Assembly: GCA_903931735.1 (NCBI GenBank)
Contig: CAIZDL010000065.1
Span: 1 to 64,000, forward strand
DNA length: 64,000 bases
Source of the DNA: an uncultured Rhodospirillales bacterium
Lineage (GTDB): Bacteria > Pseudomonadota > Alphaproteobacteria > Azospirillales > Azospirillaceae
Direction of reading: 5' to 3'
Below, piece after piece: positions 37,869 through 49,510 of the stretch. Position 1 is the stretch's first letter, and every line of letters starts with the position of its first letter. The notes beneath the pieces were generated by a model. That model was not told where the DNA came from. It saw only the letters and a program-made list of their open reading frames with translations, and made no database searches. The translations under genes were made by a program, and so were the position numbers.

Positions 37869-39894
37869 GACAAAGGGGGAGGTTCCCCCCCGCGCTTTTG
37901 GCCGGTTGCAGTGGAATACGGTCTACTTTTTATCGTGCGCCAGTGCGTTGGTTGCTGCGATTACGATCGGTATTCAGCCATTGTTGCTGGATACGGTGTT
38001 TTGGATCGCTTTTGAAAAAGAGGGGGCGATCAACGCCGACATACAAGTATTCGCTGAAATCGTCTCGATACTTGGGGTCGGCTGGTTTGGGTTAATGTCG
38101 GATCGGATCGGGCGGCGTCCCATAATATTGGGTGGGTTTCTGGCAATATGCGCCGGGACGGTCTTATCGCTTTTCAGTCTAAAAATCGGGTTGACGGTCG
38201 GCACCGGGGCGCTCGCGCTGCTTTATGTCACCCGCGCGCTGATATCGGGCGGCGCTGACGCGGTTCAGCTTGAACTATCAACTTTGGCCGGCGATGTTTC
38301 GGAATTTCACAATAGGCCGAGGTTGCTGACCGACGTGATCTTCATGATGGTGTTCGGGGGAACGGTCCTTACCGCAATCATTATGCAAGTGGCCGAGCAA
38401 AAGGGCGGCATCGCCGTTATTGTGGCCTTCCCGCTGTTGGTCGGGGTCTGCGGCTATGTCATGTCCCGAAATAATTTATTTGATGTTCTGGACAAAAACT
38501 TGAGTGGTGGGAGTCCGTTGCGGCATGTTTTTCACTTTGTAAGTAAAGACCCGCGGATGCAGCTCGCCTTCGTCGCGACATTTTACACCCGCGCCGACGT
38601 GATTATTATTAGTTTGTTTTATACCCTCTGGTGCATTTCGGTCTCCGATATCGTTGGTGTGACACGGTTATATGCGGCCACTCACGCCGCCGTGATGATC
38701 GGGATGTTGGGCGCGAGCGTTTTGGCCTCGATCCCGATGTGGAAGTTGGTGATCGAGCGTCAAAGCCGGATTTCGGCAATCGGGGCCAGCTTATCGATCG
38801 CCGGCATCGGGTATCTTCTGTTCGGCTCATTTTCGAACCCGTTCAATTGGTTTTTGGTTTTGCCGATGATCTTGATTGGCATCGGTCATGCCGGCTGCAC
38901 CGTGACGTTGCAAGTGTTGACAGTCGATATGGCGCCAAAGCGGATGCTTGGGGCCGTGCTGGGCATGGCTTATTTAACCGGCGGTGCCGGAATCATTATG
39001 TTGACGCAAAGCAGCGGTTACTATTTTGACGCAGTTGGTCCGCGTGCTCCCTTTATGCTGATGGGAACAGCCAAATTATTGGTAACACTCTTCGCGAGCT
39101 GGTTGATTTTGAACGGGATCGATGAAACCAATGAACATTGCATGAAAGGGAACCGAAAGGTCGACTGGAAACCGTTGGTCTTTCTGACCGCCTCCTTGCC
39201 ATTTGTTTGGTTATTGGGGCGGTTTCTGGTTGGTGGCTATATGATCGGGCCGTCTCTCACCGAAACTCCGGTTGGTTTCATAAATCGTTATCTCGGTGAC
39301 TGGGCATTCACTTTCTTGATTATTTCGCTGGCTATGCGCCCGGTCCAAGAAATAACCCGGATCAGCGTGCTCGCCCGATACCGGAGGATGATTGGCCTTT
39401 ATGCGTTTTTCTATGCGGTGCTCCATGTTATTGCCTTCGTGGCGCTGGAGTGGGCATTTAACCTTGATGACATGATACTGGATATCTATAAGCGCCCCTT
39501 TATTATTCTGGGCTTGATTTCGTTTATGTTGTTGGTGCCTCTGGCTGTAACGTCGACCAATGCTCAAATCAAGCGGATTGGCGGCAAGCGTTGGAAGCAA
39601 TTGCATCGATCTGTGTATGCGATTAACATTATGATTGCGTTGCACTTTATTTTTGCTGCCAACCACGAGAATGGCGAACCCTACGTTTACGCCGGAATTG
39701 TTTTGATCCTGATTTTGTATAGGACCAAGTTTTCTGAGAAACTGCCCTGGGCAACCGCCATCGTGGCCCTTCTGAAGGCGGCGAAAGAGGGGCTGGGATC
39801 TCGGAAATGCGGCGAGTGCCCCGCCAATCTTGGCGATATGTCGGAAGCAAAGAGCTGTGCCGGACCCTGCACCAAGATCTCGATCCCTCGCTGA
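37852..39894 (+). CDS. mamZ: MamZ-like magnetosome protein: MFS transporter fused to a YedZ/MsrQ-like ferric-reductase TM domain
   Basis: MFS signature LMSDRIGRRPIILGGFLAICAGTVLS; C-terminal RRMIGLYAFFYAVLHVIAF...KRPFIILGLISFMLLVPLAVTSTNAQIKRIGGKRWKQLHRSVYAINIMIALHFIFAANHE. Confidence 0.87.
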   Translation: MSKNLETKGEVPPRAFGRLQWNTVYFLSCASALVAAITIGIQPLLLDTVFWIAFEKEGAINADIQVFAEIVSILGVGWFGLMSDRIGRRPIILGGFLAICAGTVLSLFSLKIGLTVGTGALALLYVTRALISGGADAVQLELSTLAGDVSEFHNRPRLLTDVIFMMVFGGTVLTAIIMQVAEQKGGIAVIVAFPLLVGVCGYVMSRNNLFDVLDKNLSGGSPLRHVFHFVSKDPRMQLAFVATFYTRADVIIISLFYTLWCISVSDIVGVTRLYAATHAAVMIGMLGASVLASIPMWKLVIERQSRISAIGASLSIAGIGYLLFGSFSNPFNWFLVLPMILIGIGHAGCTVTLQVLTVDMAPKRMLGAVLGMAYLTGGAGIIMLTQSSGYYFDAVGPRAPFMLMGTAKLLVTLFASWLILNGIDETNEHCMKGNRKVDWKPLVFLTASLPFVWLLGRFLVGGYMIGPSLTETPVGFINRYLGDWAFTFLIISLAMRPVQEITRISVLARYRRMIGLYAFFYAVLHVIAFVALEWAFNLDDMILDIYKRPFIILGLISFMLLVPLAVTSTNAQIKRIGGKRWKQLHRSVYAINIMIALHFIFAANHENGEPYVYAGIVLILILYRTKFSEKLPWATAIVALLKAAKEGLGSRKCGECPANLGDMSEAKSCAGPCTKISIPR

Positions 39895-39916
39895 CCTGCT
39901 CCTCGGTTCTCGCTCG

Positions 39917-39973
39917 GGTTCCGACTCCGACGGACCGTTCCGTCCGGTCGGAGTCGGAACCCTAGCTTTTTCT
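39917..39973 (+). terminator. Rho-independent terminator of the mamXZ-like operon
   Basis: Perfect 16-bp stem gggttccgactccgac/gtcggagtcggaaccc followed by ctttttc. Confidence 0.8.
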
Positions 39974-40403
39974 AAATGTTGTGTTGTTCCCGAGACACGA
40001 TCATTGGGAATGAAGCGCCTCGGTCACAACACGAGGAGAAGATGCCGAGGGGCATGTGGGAGTGATGCTCCGGTTGGCTCGATAAGAGATATTCGCTCGT
40101 GAATAACCGGCATCAAACGGGGGCACAACACAGTGCCCAGCCAAATCCGCACCGCTCATCGAGGCGCGCGACCATTTGATTGCGCAAATTGTAGCGGAAA
40201 ACGGGGTATCTTGCCCCAAATGCGACCTCTGCCGCGAAGGAGGGCCGCTGACCTAAAGACGAACCGTGGGGCACGCGCGGGCGCCTCGCCACCCAAACAA
40301 TGGCAGCCTAGCTGCCCCGCGCCGCCTCGCCACAAATGGTTCTACCAAACACGAACGGAACCCGACCCCCAAACCCTGTAAGGAGTTCGGGGCAGTATTT
40401 ACG

Positions 40404-40823
40404 TCAATGCCCAGAATTATCGTCCAGGATTGCGATCAGTTTTGCCTGGGCTATTCCCAGATTGGTCAGAGCTTTGACCCGCTCTTCGTCTGTTTTCGCG
40501 TCCTCGACATCTTCACCGAAGTTCTTGATGTCTTGCTCCACCTTGGCCCTGTCAAGATTGGCCACCTTCAGCGCCCCCTCGACCAACACCGTGACGCGCT
40601 CCTCGGTCACCTCGGCAAAGCCGCCGGTGACGAATATTCTATCGGTAACCCGGTTATCCTCATAGGTCACAATCGCCCCGGGGCGAACGGTCGTGATCAT
40701 CGGGACGTGCCCGGCAAGCACACCATAATGCCCCTCGCCGCCAGGGATCACGACCATATCTACCGGTTGTGAGATCAGCAGTTCTTCGGGCGACACCAGC
40801 TCGAATTCAACCTTTTCCGCCAT
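40404..40823 (-). CDS. atpC: ATP synthase epsilon subunit
   Basis: KVEFELVSPEELLISQPVDMVVIPGGEGHYGVLAGHVPMIT. Confidence 0.97.
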   Translation of the reverse strand: MAEKVEFELVSPEELLISQPVDMVVIPGGEGHYGVLAGHVPMITTVRPGAIVTYEDNRVTDRIFVTGGFAEVTEERVTVLVEGALKVANLDRAKVEQDIKNFGEDVEDAKTDEERVKALTNLGIAQAKLIAILDDNSGH

Positions 40824-40907
40824 GGTCCTAATCCTCACCCCTCCCCCAAAACATGGGAGAGGGAATATTCAGCAGGCAACGTCTGATTCAGGCTCAAAAA
40901 TCGCCAA

Positions 40908-43302
<2,395 letters not shown>

Positions 43303-43357
43303 ATAAGGCCTTCATTTCACAGGGTTGGCACATCGCTGTCCGAATCCTGATGTCTGC

Positions 43358-44887
43358 TTACACAAACACCTTGGCGAACCCGCCGACGAATGCCTTCAGC
43401 CGCTCTTCGGTGGCCGGTGACAACGCCTTCTCATCACGAATGCTGGTGAGGATGTCAGCGCCCTTCAACCGGATCTCTTCCAGCAGCTTCTTTTCAAAGC
43501 GGTTGATGTCTTCAACCTTGATGCGGTCGAGGAAGCCGCGCACGCCCGCGAAAATCGACACGACCTGCTCTTCAACCGGCAGCGGGCAGAATTGCCCCTG
43601 CTTGAGAAGCTCGGTCAGCCGAACACCGCGCGCCAGCAGGCGTTGGGTGGCCGGGTCGAGGTCCGACGCGAACTGGGCGAAGGCCGCCATTTCGCGGTAT
43701 TGGGCCAGTTCCAGCTTAATCGAGCCCGCGACCTGCTTCATCGCCTTGATCTGCGCCGACGATCCAACGCGGCTGACCGAAAGGCCGACGTTGATGGCGG
43801 GGCGGATGCCGCGATAAAAGAGGGTGGTCTCAAGGAAGATCTGACCGTCGGTAATCGAGATCACGATGGACGGGATGTAAGCGGACACGTCGCCGGCCTG
43901 GGTTTCGATCACCGGCAGCGCGGTCAACGAGCCATTGCCTGCCGCATCGCCCATCTTCGCCGCCCGTTCAAGCAAACGGGAGTGGAGATAGAACACGTCG
44001 CCAGGATAAGCTTCGCGGCCTGGCGGGCGACGCAGCAAGAGCGACATTTGGCGGTAGGAAACGGCCTGCTTCGACAAATCGTCATACACGATCACGGCGT
44101 GCATACCGTTGTCGCGGAAGAACTCGCCCATGGTGCAGCCGGTGTAGGGCGCCAAGAACTGCAACGGCGCCGGCTCGGATGCGGTGGCGGCAACGATGAT
44201 GCTGTATTTAAGGCAGCCGGCATCTTCCAGGGTCTTGACGATCTGGGCGACGGTCGAACGCTTTTGACCGACCGCAACATAGATGCAATAGAGCTTCTTG
44301 CTCTCGTCGGTCCCCTCGTTGACCCCCTTCTGATTGATGAAGGTGTCCAACGCCACTGCGGTCTTGCCGGTCTGACGATCGCCGATGATCAGCTCGCGCT
44401 GGCCGCGCCCGATCGGCACCAGGGCGTCGATCGCCTTGAGGCCGGTCTGCATCGGCTCGTGCACCGACTTGCGTGGAATAATGCCCGGGGCCTTGACGTC
44501 GACGCGCATCCGCTTGACGTCGACCAACGGCCCCTTGCCGTCGATAGGATTGCCAAGAGCGTCGACCACACGGCCGAGCAGGCCCTTGCCGACCGGCACT
44601 TCCACGATGGCGCCGGTCCGCTTAACGGTGTCGCCTTCCTTAATCCCGCGGTCGTCGCCGAAAATGACGCAACCAACGTTATCGGTCTCGAGGTTGAGCG
44701 CCATCCCCTTGATGCCGCCCGGGAACTCGACCATTTCGCCGGCCTGCACATTATCGAGGCCGTAGACGCGCGCGACGCCGTCACCGACGGCCAGCACCTG
44801 GCCAACCTCGGCGACATCCGCCTCGGTCCCGAAATTCGCGATCTGTTGCTTGAGGATCGCGGAGACTTCCGCGGCGCTGATATCCAT
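43358..44887 (-). CDS. atpA: ATP synthase alpha subunit
   Basis: [19 protein letters not shown], canonical AtpA. Confidence 0.99.
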   Translation of the reverse strand: MDISAAEVSAILKQQIANFGTEADVAEVGQVLAVGDGVARVYGLDNVQAGEMVEFPGGIKGMALNLETDNVGCVIFGDDRGIKEGDTVKRTGAIVEVPVGKGLLGRVVDALGNPIDGKGPLVDVKRMRVDVKAPGIIPRKSVHEPMQTGLKAIDALVPIGRGQRELIIGDRQTGKTAVALDTFINQKGVNEGTDESKKLYCIYVAVGQKRSTVAQIVKTLEDAGCLKYSIIVAATASEPAPLQFLAPYTGCTMGEFFRDNGMHAVIVYDDLSKQAVSYRQMSLLLRRPPGREAYPGDVFYLHSRLLERAAKMGDAAGNGSLTALPVIETQAGDVSAYIPSIVISITDGQIFLETTLFYRGIRPAINVGLSVSRVGSSAQIKAMKQVAGSIKLELAQYREMAAFAQFASDLDPATQRLLARGVRLTELLKQGQFCPLPVEEQVVSIFAGVRGFLDRIKVEDINRFEKKLLEEIRLKGADILTSIRDEKALSPATEERLKAFVGGFAKVFV

Positions 44888-45456
44888 TAGAGGTGCCCCC
44901 CTGGAGCTTTCATAGCGAGTTGCAATTTATCGATCTTAGTCCTGAGGGAATTGTCGATCAGGCGCGAGCCGACCTTGACAATAATCCCGCCGAGCAAACT
45001 GCCATCGACATTCACCGAGATGGCGACTTTATCCCCCAGAGCTTGCTGGACCGCGACGTTCATCGTCTTGGTCTGGGCCTCTGTCAAAGGCTGAGCCACC
45101 GTGATTTCCGCGCTGAGCTTCCCTTGCCTGCGGTCAAGATCGGACAAAAATGCCTCGATCATGCCACCTAAGGCAAACAGCCGCCGCTTCTTGGCGACCA
45201 AGGCTATAAACTGCTGCGTCAGCTCGGAAACCCCGGCCTTTTGCAACAGCGCTGATAGCGCTTGGGTTTGCTGCTCCCGGGTCAAAACCGGGCTGCGGAG
45301 GAAACGGCGCAAATCTGGTGATTGAGCGAGCAGATCCTTCAGGCGGCTCAGGTCACTCGCTACTAGTTCCAGACTATCGCGCTCGGTCGCGAGATCGAAC
45401 AGTGCGGTCGCATATCGTACCGCAAGTCCGGATGCTGCTGTTCCGTCGGATGCCAC
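44887..45456 (-). CDS. atpH: ATP synthase delta subunit
   Basis: [17 protein letters not shown]...; first gene of the atpHAGDC order. Confidence 0.97.
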   Translation of the reverse strand: MASDGTAASGLAVRYATALFDLATERDSLELVASDLSRLKDLLAQSPDLRRFLRSPVLTREQQTQALSALLQKAGVSELTQQFIALVAKKRRLFALGGMIEAFLSDLDRRQGKLSAEITVAQPLTEAQTKTMNVAVQQALGDKVAISVNVDGSLLGGIIVKVGSRLIDNSLRTKIDKLQLAMKAPGGHL

Positions 45457-45745
45457 TTGGTTCCTCGACTGGGTCCGTAGACGCTGGTTATTTGTTCGGG
45501 CCTTACTATGGAGGCGACCCTTTGGATCGGGTCACTCCTGCGTTTGCCGAGCGGTCAGATATCACAGTGCCGTGGGGTGTGCAACCCAGTCTGGACATCC
45601 TTGGCCGGCGATTCTGGCCTTTCGTTCCTGGTCAGCAATTTAGCAGACGCTTCTGTAACCGTCATTAAGGGTGCGTACTCGGTAGTTCTGCGTACAGAAG
45701 GCTCGTTCGCTCCCTTGCGGCTTCGCTTGTCTGGCCAAATTCCGA

Positions 45746-45806
45746 TAAAAACCGGCCCGAGTCGAAGCCCAAACCATTCCCTTGGGGCTCGGACTCGGGT
45801 TCCGGT
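45746..45806 (-). terminator. Rho-independent terminator for the PfkB-family kinase gene (minus strand)
   Basis: cccgagtc...gactcggg hairpin with nested agcccaa/ttggggct and an A-run that reads as ccggttttt on the minus strand. Confidence 0.65.
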
Positions 45807-45814
45807 CGTAGGGC

Positions 45815-46807
45815 TTAGCCCAGTTTTGGCCCGAGCAACCCCGCAAGGGCGACCTCGGGACGGGCGCCGACATGGCTGATAACCTCGGCCGCGGCAATGG
45901 CTCCGATGCGCGCGCTGTCTTCCAGCGACCGGCCGTTGGTGTACCAGTAAAGGAAGCCCGCGGCAAACAGATCGCCGGCGCCGGTGGTATCCACAACTTT
46001 GGCCACCGATGCTGCCGGAACGGTGATCACGCCATCGCGGCCGACCACGGTGGCCCCTGCGGCCCCTCTGGTCAACACCGTCAGCGTGCCGGTGGCGCGC
46101 ACCGCTTTCACCGCGTCTTCGAAGCTTGCGGCTTCAAACAGCGCGAGAATTTCGGCTTCGTTGGCAAACAGAATATCGATGTGGCTGGTTACCAGATCGA
46201 GGAATTCCTTGCGATAGCGGTTAACGCAAAAGGCGTCGGAAAGGCTGAGCGACACTTGGCGACCCGCTCGATGCGCCGCCGCCGCCGCCTTTAAAAAGGC
46301 CTCTTTGGCGCGCGGCGGGTCCCACAAATAGCCTTCGAGGTAGGTGATCTTGGCGGCGGCGATTTCCGATTCGTCGACATCTTCCGGGCCGAGATCGACG
46401 CAGGCGCCGAGAAACGTGTTCATCGATCGTTGCGCGTCGGGAGAGACCAGAATCAGGCAGCGCGCGGTGGGGGCGCCGCTGGTGGCCGGGTTGGTGGTAA
46501 ACCGCACGCCCGATGCGCGAATATCCCGGGCAAACACCGCGCCAAGTTGATCGTCGCGGACCTTGCCGATATAGGCGGCCCGGCCCCCGAGCGAGGCGAT
46601 GCCGGCCATGGTATTGGCGGCGGACCCGCCCGAAACTTCTCGTCCCGCCCCCATAAGGGCATAAAGCGTTTCGGCTCTTGCGGTATCGATCAGCGTCATG
46701 CCGCCCTTTTCGATCCCGTTGGTCGCCAGAAAAGCATCGTCGGCGTGGCTCAGCACGTCCACGATGGCGTTACCGATGCCGATCACATCAAAATCAGCCC
46801 GCGTCAT
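45815..46807 (-). CDS. PfkB-family carbohydrate/adenosine kinase
   Basis: DVIGIGNAIVDVLSHADDAFL...VSGGSAANTMAGIASLGG...DTTGAGDLFAAGFLY. Confidence 0.92.
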   Translation of the reverse strand: MTRADFDVIGIGNAIVDVLSHADDAFLATNGIEKGGMTLIDTARAETLYALMGAGREVSGGSAANTMAGIASLGGRAAYIGKVRDDQLGAVFARDIRASGVRFTTNPATSGAPTARCLILVSPDAQRSMNTFLGACVDLGPEDVDESEIAAAKITYLEGYLWDPPRAKEAFLKAAAAAHRAGRQVSLSLSDAFCVNRYRKEFLDLVTSHIDILFANEAEILALFEAASFEDAVKAVRATGTLTVLTRGAAGATVVGRDGVITVPAASVAKVVDTTGAGDLFAAGFLYWYTNGRSLEDSARIGAIAAAEVISHVGARPEVALAGLLGPKLG

Positions 46808-46906
46808 TCTCTCGTCGTTCCTCTCGTTTTTGGGAAATCGAGGTTCCATCCAGGGGTGTCTGCCCTCAGTATAGCCGGAAATATCCCTCGCGCTACGGAA
46901 ACACCG

Positions 46907-47593
46907 ATGCCAACCGCCCTCTTTCGCGCCATCTTGCAACTGACCTCGCCCGAAGTCCGCCAGATCGTGGTGATCAGCATCCTCACCACCATCACCGCTT
47001 TCGTCAGCCTTGCCGCCAGTGTTACGGCGGTGCTGCATTTTGTCCCGCTCACCGGCATTGGTTGGCTCGATTGGACCTTGGATTTACTGGGCGGCGGCGG
47101 CACGCTGGGCTTGGCCTATTTGTTGTTCCCCGCGATTGTGCCCGCCGTTTCCAGCCTTTTTCTCGATGATGTGGTGGAGGCGGTGGAACGGCGCCACTAC
47201 CCCGAGCAAGCCTCGATCAAAGCCCAGCCGTTTGGCGAAATGGTTCTGGGCGCGGTCGGCTTTCTCATGATTTCGGCGACGCTCAATCTTTTGGTATTGC
47301 CGCTTTATTTGCTTCCGGGGGCCAATCTCGCGCTGTTTCTGGCTCTCAATGGCTATCTGCTCGGTCGGGTCTATTTTGAGCAGGTCGCCGGCCGCCATTT
47401 GGGACGCCCGGCGTTGCTCGCCTTGCGCCGAAGACATCGGTTGCGTCTGTTCCTGGCCGGGGTGGTGATTTGCGGTCTTGCTGCAATCCCGGTGGTGAAT
47501 TTGATGGTTCCGGTGATCGCCACCGCCTTTATGGTCCATATCTTTCACCAACAGCCGGTGTTGGGGCCTGTGATGGGGGATCCCGCCGATTAG
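46907..47593 (+). CDS. EI24/CysZ-like membrane protein
   Basis: Multi-TM; LFLDDVVEAVERRHYP and LALNGYLLGRVYFEQVAGRH are typical of the EI24 family. Confidence 0.85.
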   Translation: MPTALFRAILQLTSPEVRQIVVISILTTITAFVSLAASVTAVLHFVPLTGIGWLDWTLDLLGGGGTLGLAYLLFPAIVPAVSSLFLDDVVEAVERRHYPEQASIKAQPFGEMVLGAVGFLMISATLNLLVLPLYLLPGANLALFLALNGYLLGRVYFEQVAGRHLGRPALLALRRRHRLRLFLAGVVICGLAAIPVVNLMVPVIATAFMVHIFHQQPVLGPVMGDPAD

Positions 47594-47715
47594 CGAAAAA
47601 AGGGCCGGGAGGCCCGAGACGACAGGGGACTTGCCGCCGGGGCCATGGCCGTGATAACGCCTCAAGCGGTTACCAAGATCCATCGATAGTGCAGACTTAT
47701 CGGGAGCCATCCGAG

Positions 47716-48282
47716 ATGAACACCACGCCCAAGCCATCGTCCGTTTCCGGTTCCGGGGTATCGGGCGCGGGCGCGCATCGTCGCACCGTCGATGTTCCGG
47801 TTCCGGCGCCGCGCCGGCCCGGTGTGGGCGAGTTGCTTGGTGGCGCCGCCGATGCGCGCAAAATGTTCGTCGGGCGGGAGATCCAGATTGCCGGCGACAT
47901 TACCTGCTGCGACCAATTGCTGCTCGAAGGCACGGCCGAGGTTAAGCTGCGGGAAAGCCGCCATCTGGAAGTTACCGAGTCGGGCGTCTTCAAGGGGCTG
48001 GCCGAGGTGGACGACGCCGATATCGCCGGTCGCTTCGAGGGGGAGCTTATCGTGCATGGCCGCTTGCGGGTCCGGGGCACCGGGTCGATTGAGGGCCGGA
48101 TTCAGTATGGCGAGCTGGAGGTCGAGTCCGGCGGTCGGATGGTTGGCGATATTCAGGTGTCTTCGGTGGCACGGGTCAGCGCTGCGCTGGAGCCGTCGCG
48201 CCTTTCGGGCTTCCCTTCGGTGCCGCCGGCCAGCGCCGCCAGCCGAGCCGCCAGCCAGGACAGCGCCGCCCCCGCGCTTTAG
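47716..48282 (+). CDS. Bactofilin (polymer-forming cytoskeletal protein)
   Basis: REIQIAGDITCCDQLLLEGTAEVKLRESRHLEVTESGVFKGLAEVDDADIAGRFEGELIVHGRLRVRGTGSIEGRIQYGELEVESGGRMVGDI. Confidence 0.9.
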   Translation: MNTTPKPSSVSGSGVSGAGAHRRTVDVPVPAPRRPGVGELLGGAADARKMFVGREIQIAGDITCCDQLLLEGTAEVKLRESRHLEVTESGVFKGLAEVDDADIAGRFEGELIVHGRLRVRGTGSIEGRIQYGELEVESGGRMVGDIQVSSVARVSAALEPSRLSGFPSVPPASAASRAASQDSAAPAL

Positions 48283-48309
48283 CGCTCAGCCGGAACCGGC
48301 TCTTAGCGC

Positions 48310-49509
48310 TCAGCCGTTGTTTGGATTGCCAGCGCTTTGATCGGGTGACGAGGATGCCGGAACCGGCTCTTCGTGCTCAAAGCCGCGCGCCCGGACCACC
48401 GCGCTCAGGGGGGCCAGCACGAAGCCTTTGGCCGCGAGGGTCGCCAGCCAGGGTGTCACCACCTCCAGTGTTAGCCCGTGAGGATGGCCGATGGCCACGG
48501 CGGCCCCGGTGCGGCGGGCGAACTCTTCAAGCCGGGTGAGGCTGGCGCGGATGGCGGCGGCGCTCAACTCGTCGTCGAGGAAAACATTGCGCACAGTATG
48601 GGGGAGGTGTTGCCGCGCCGCCACCTCGGCCGCCACCGAACTTCCGGCAGTCACCGAGTCGAGAAACAGCAGGCCGCGCTGCTTCAACTCCGCCAATACC
48701 GGCGCCATCAGCGTGCGACTGGAGGTAAAGCGGCTGCCCATATGGTTGTTGACCCCGACATAGCCTTGAAACGCGGCGAGCCCGTGATCGAGCCTTTTCA
48801 AAATTTCTTCGGGCGACAGGCGGCAGAGCAGCGCGCCGGGGCCGGGATCGAGGCCGGCGGCCAGCGGTTCCATGGGCATGTGCAGCAAAAGTTCATGCCC
48901 GCTGGCGTGGGCGGCCCCGGTTTGGCGGGCGAGGTCGTGGGCATAAGGCAGAAACGACAGCGTGAGCGGTCCCGGAAGCCGGATCACTTGCGCGGTGTGA
49001 ACCCGGTCGAGCCCCAGATCGTCGAACACCAGAGCGATCATCGGTTTGCGGGCCGGCAGGGTGAACGCCACGGCGTTGCGCCGCCATAGCGGCTGAGGTG
49101 ACGCCACCGGCGGCGGGGGATGTGCCGCCAAAGCACCATTCGCCCCGGTGGTTGCGACCAGAGCGGGGGCAGGAGGCGGGGCAGGGGGCGCCGTGACAAG
49201 CTGGGGTGGCGGCGATGGCGGTGGCGCGTCCGGTGGCACAGGCTCTGCCCGCAGGGTCTCGCGGGCCGGCGGGGTTTCGTGAGCAGGCGGTGCTTCGTGG
49301 GCCGGTGGTGTCTCGCGGGCCAGTGGGGCTTCGCGGGCGGGCGGGCTCGGGTTTGGGGGCTCTTCCCCCCCGGCGGAGTGGGGCGCGGTGATCGCCGGCG
49401 AAATCGGCGCGGGGGGGTGTCCGGCGCCCAATTCCAGCAAAAAACCGACCGCGATGCCGCCGACGACCATCAAAATCGCGCCGGGCAGGGTGCGTCCCAG
49501 CCCTTCCAT
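48310..49509 (-). CDS. Divergent polysaccharide deacetylase (YibQ/DUF610 family)
   Basis: MIALVFDDLGLDRVHTAQVIRLPGPLTLSFLPYAHDLARQTGAAHASGHELLLHMPMEP; Pro/Ala-rich linker. Confidence 0.9.
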   Translation of the reverse strand: MEGLGRTLPGAILMVVGGIAVGFLLELGAGHPPAPISPAITAPHSAGGEEPPNPSPPAREAPLARETPPAHEAPPAHETPPARETLRAEPVPPDAPPPSPPPQLVTAPPAPPPAPALVATTGANGALAAHPPPPVASPQPLWRRNAVAFTLPARKPMIALVFDDLGLDRVHTAQVIRLPGPLTLSFLPYAHDLARQTGAAHASGHELLLHMPMEPLAAGLDPGPGALLCRLSPEEILKRLDHGLAAFQGYVGVNNHMGSRFTSSRTLMAPVLAELKQRGLLFLDSVTAGSSVAAEVAARQHLPHTVRNVFLDDELSAAAIRASLTRLEEFARRTGAAVAIGHPHGLTLEVVTPWLATLAAKGFVLAPLSAVVRARGFEHEEPVPASSSPDQSAGNPNNG

Positions 49510-49510
49510 T

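Noticed and set aside
40001-40381. Short ORFs in the gap between mamZ and atpC
   Set aside because: Overlapping ORFs on both strands with no RBS, conserved motif or plausible composition.
43592-44890. 432-codon plus-strand ORF antisense to atpA
   Set aside because: atpA is unambiguous; no recognisable motif in the antisense frame.
47716-48282. Bactofilin as part of a magnetosome-positioning system with mamXZ
   Set aside because: Bactofilins are widespread and this gene is 8 kb away with unrelated neighbours; no sequence evidence links them.
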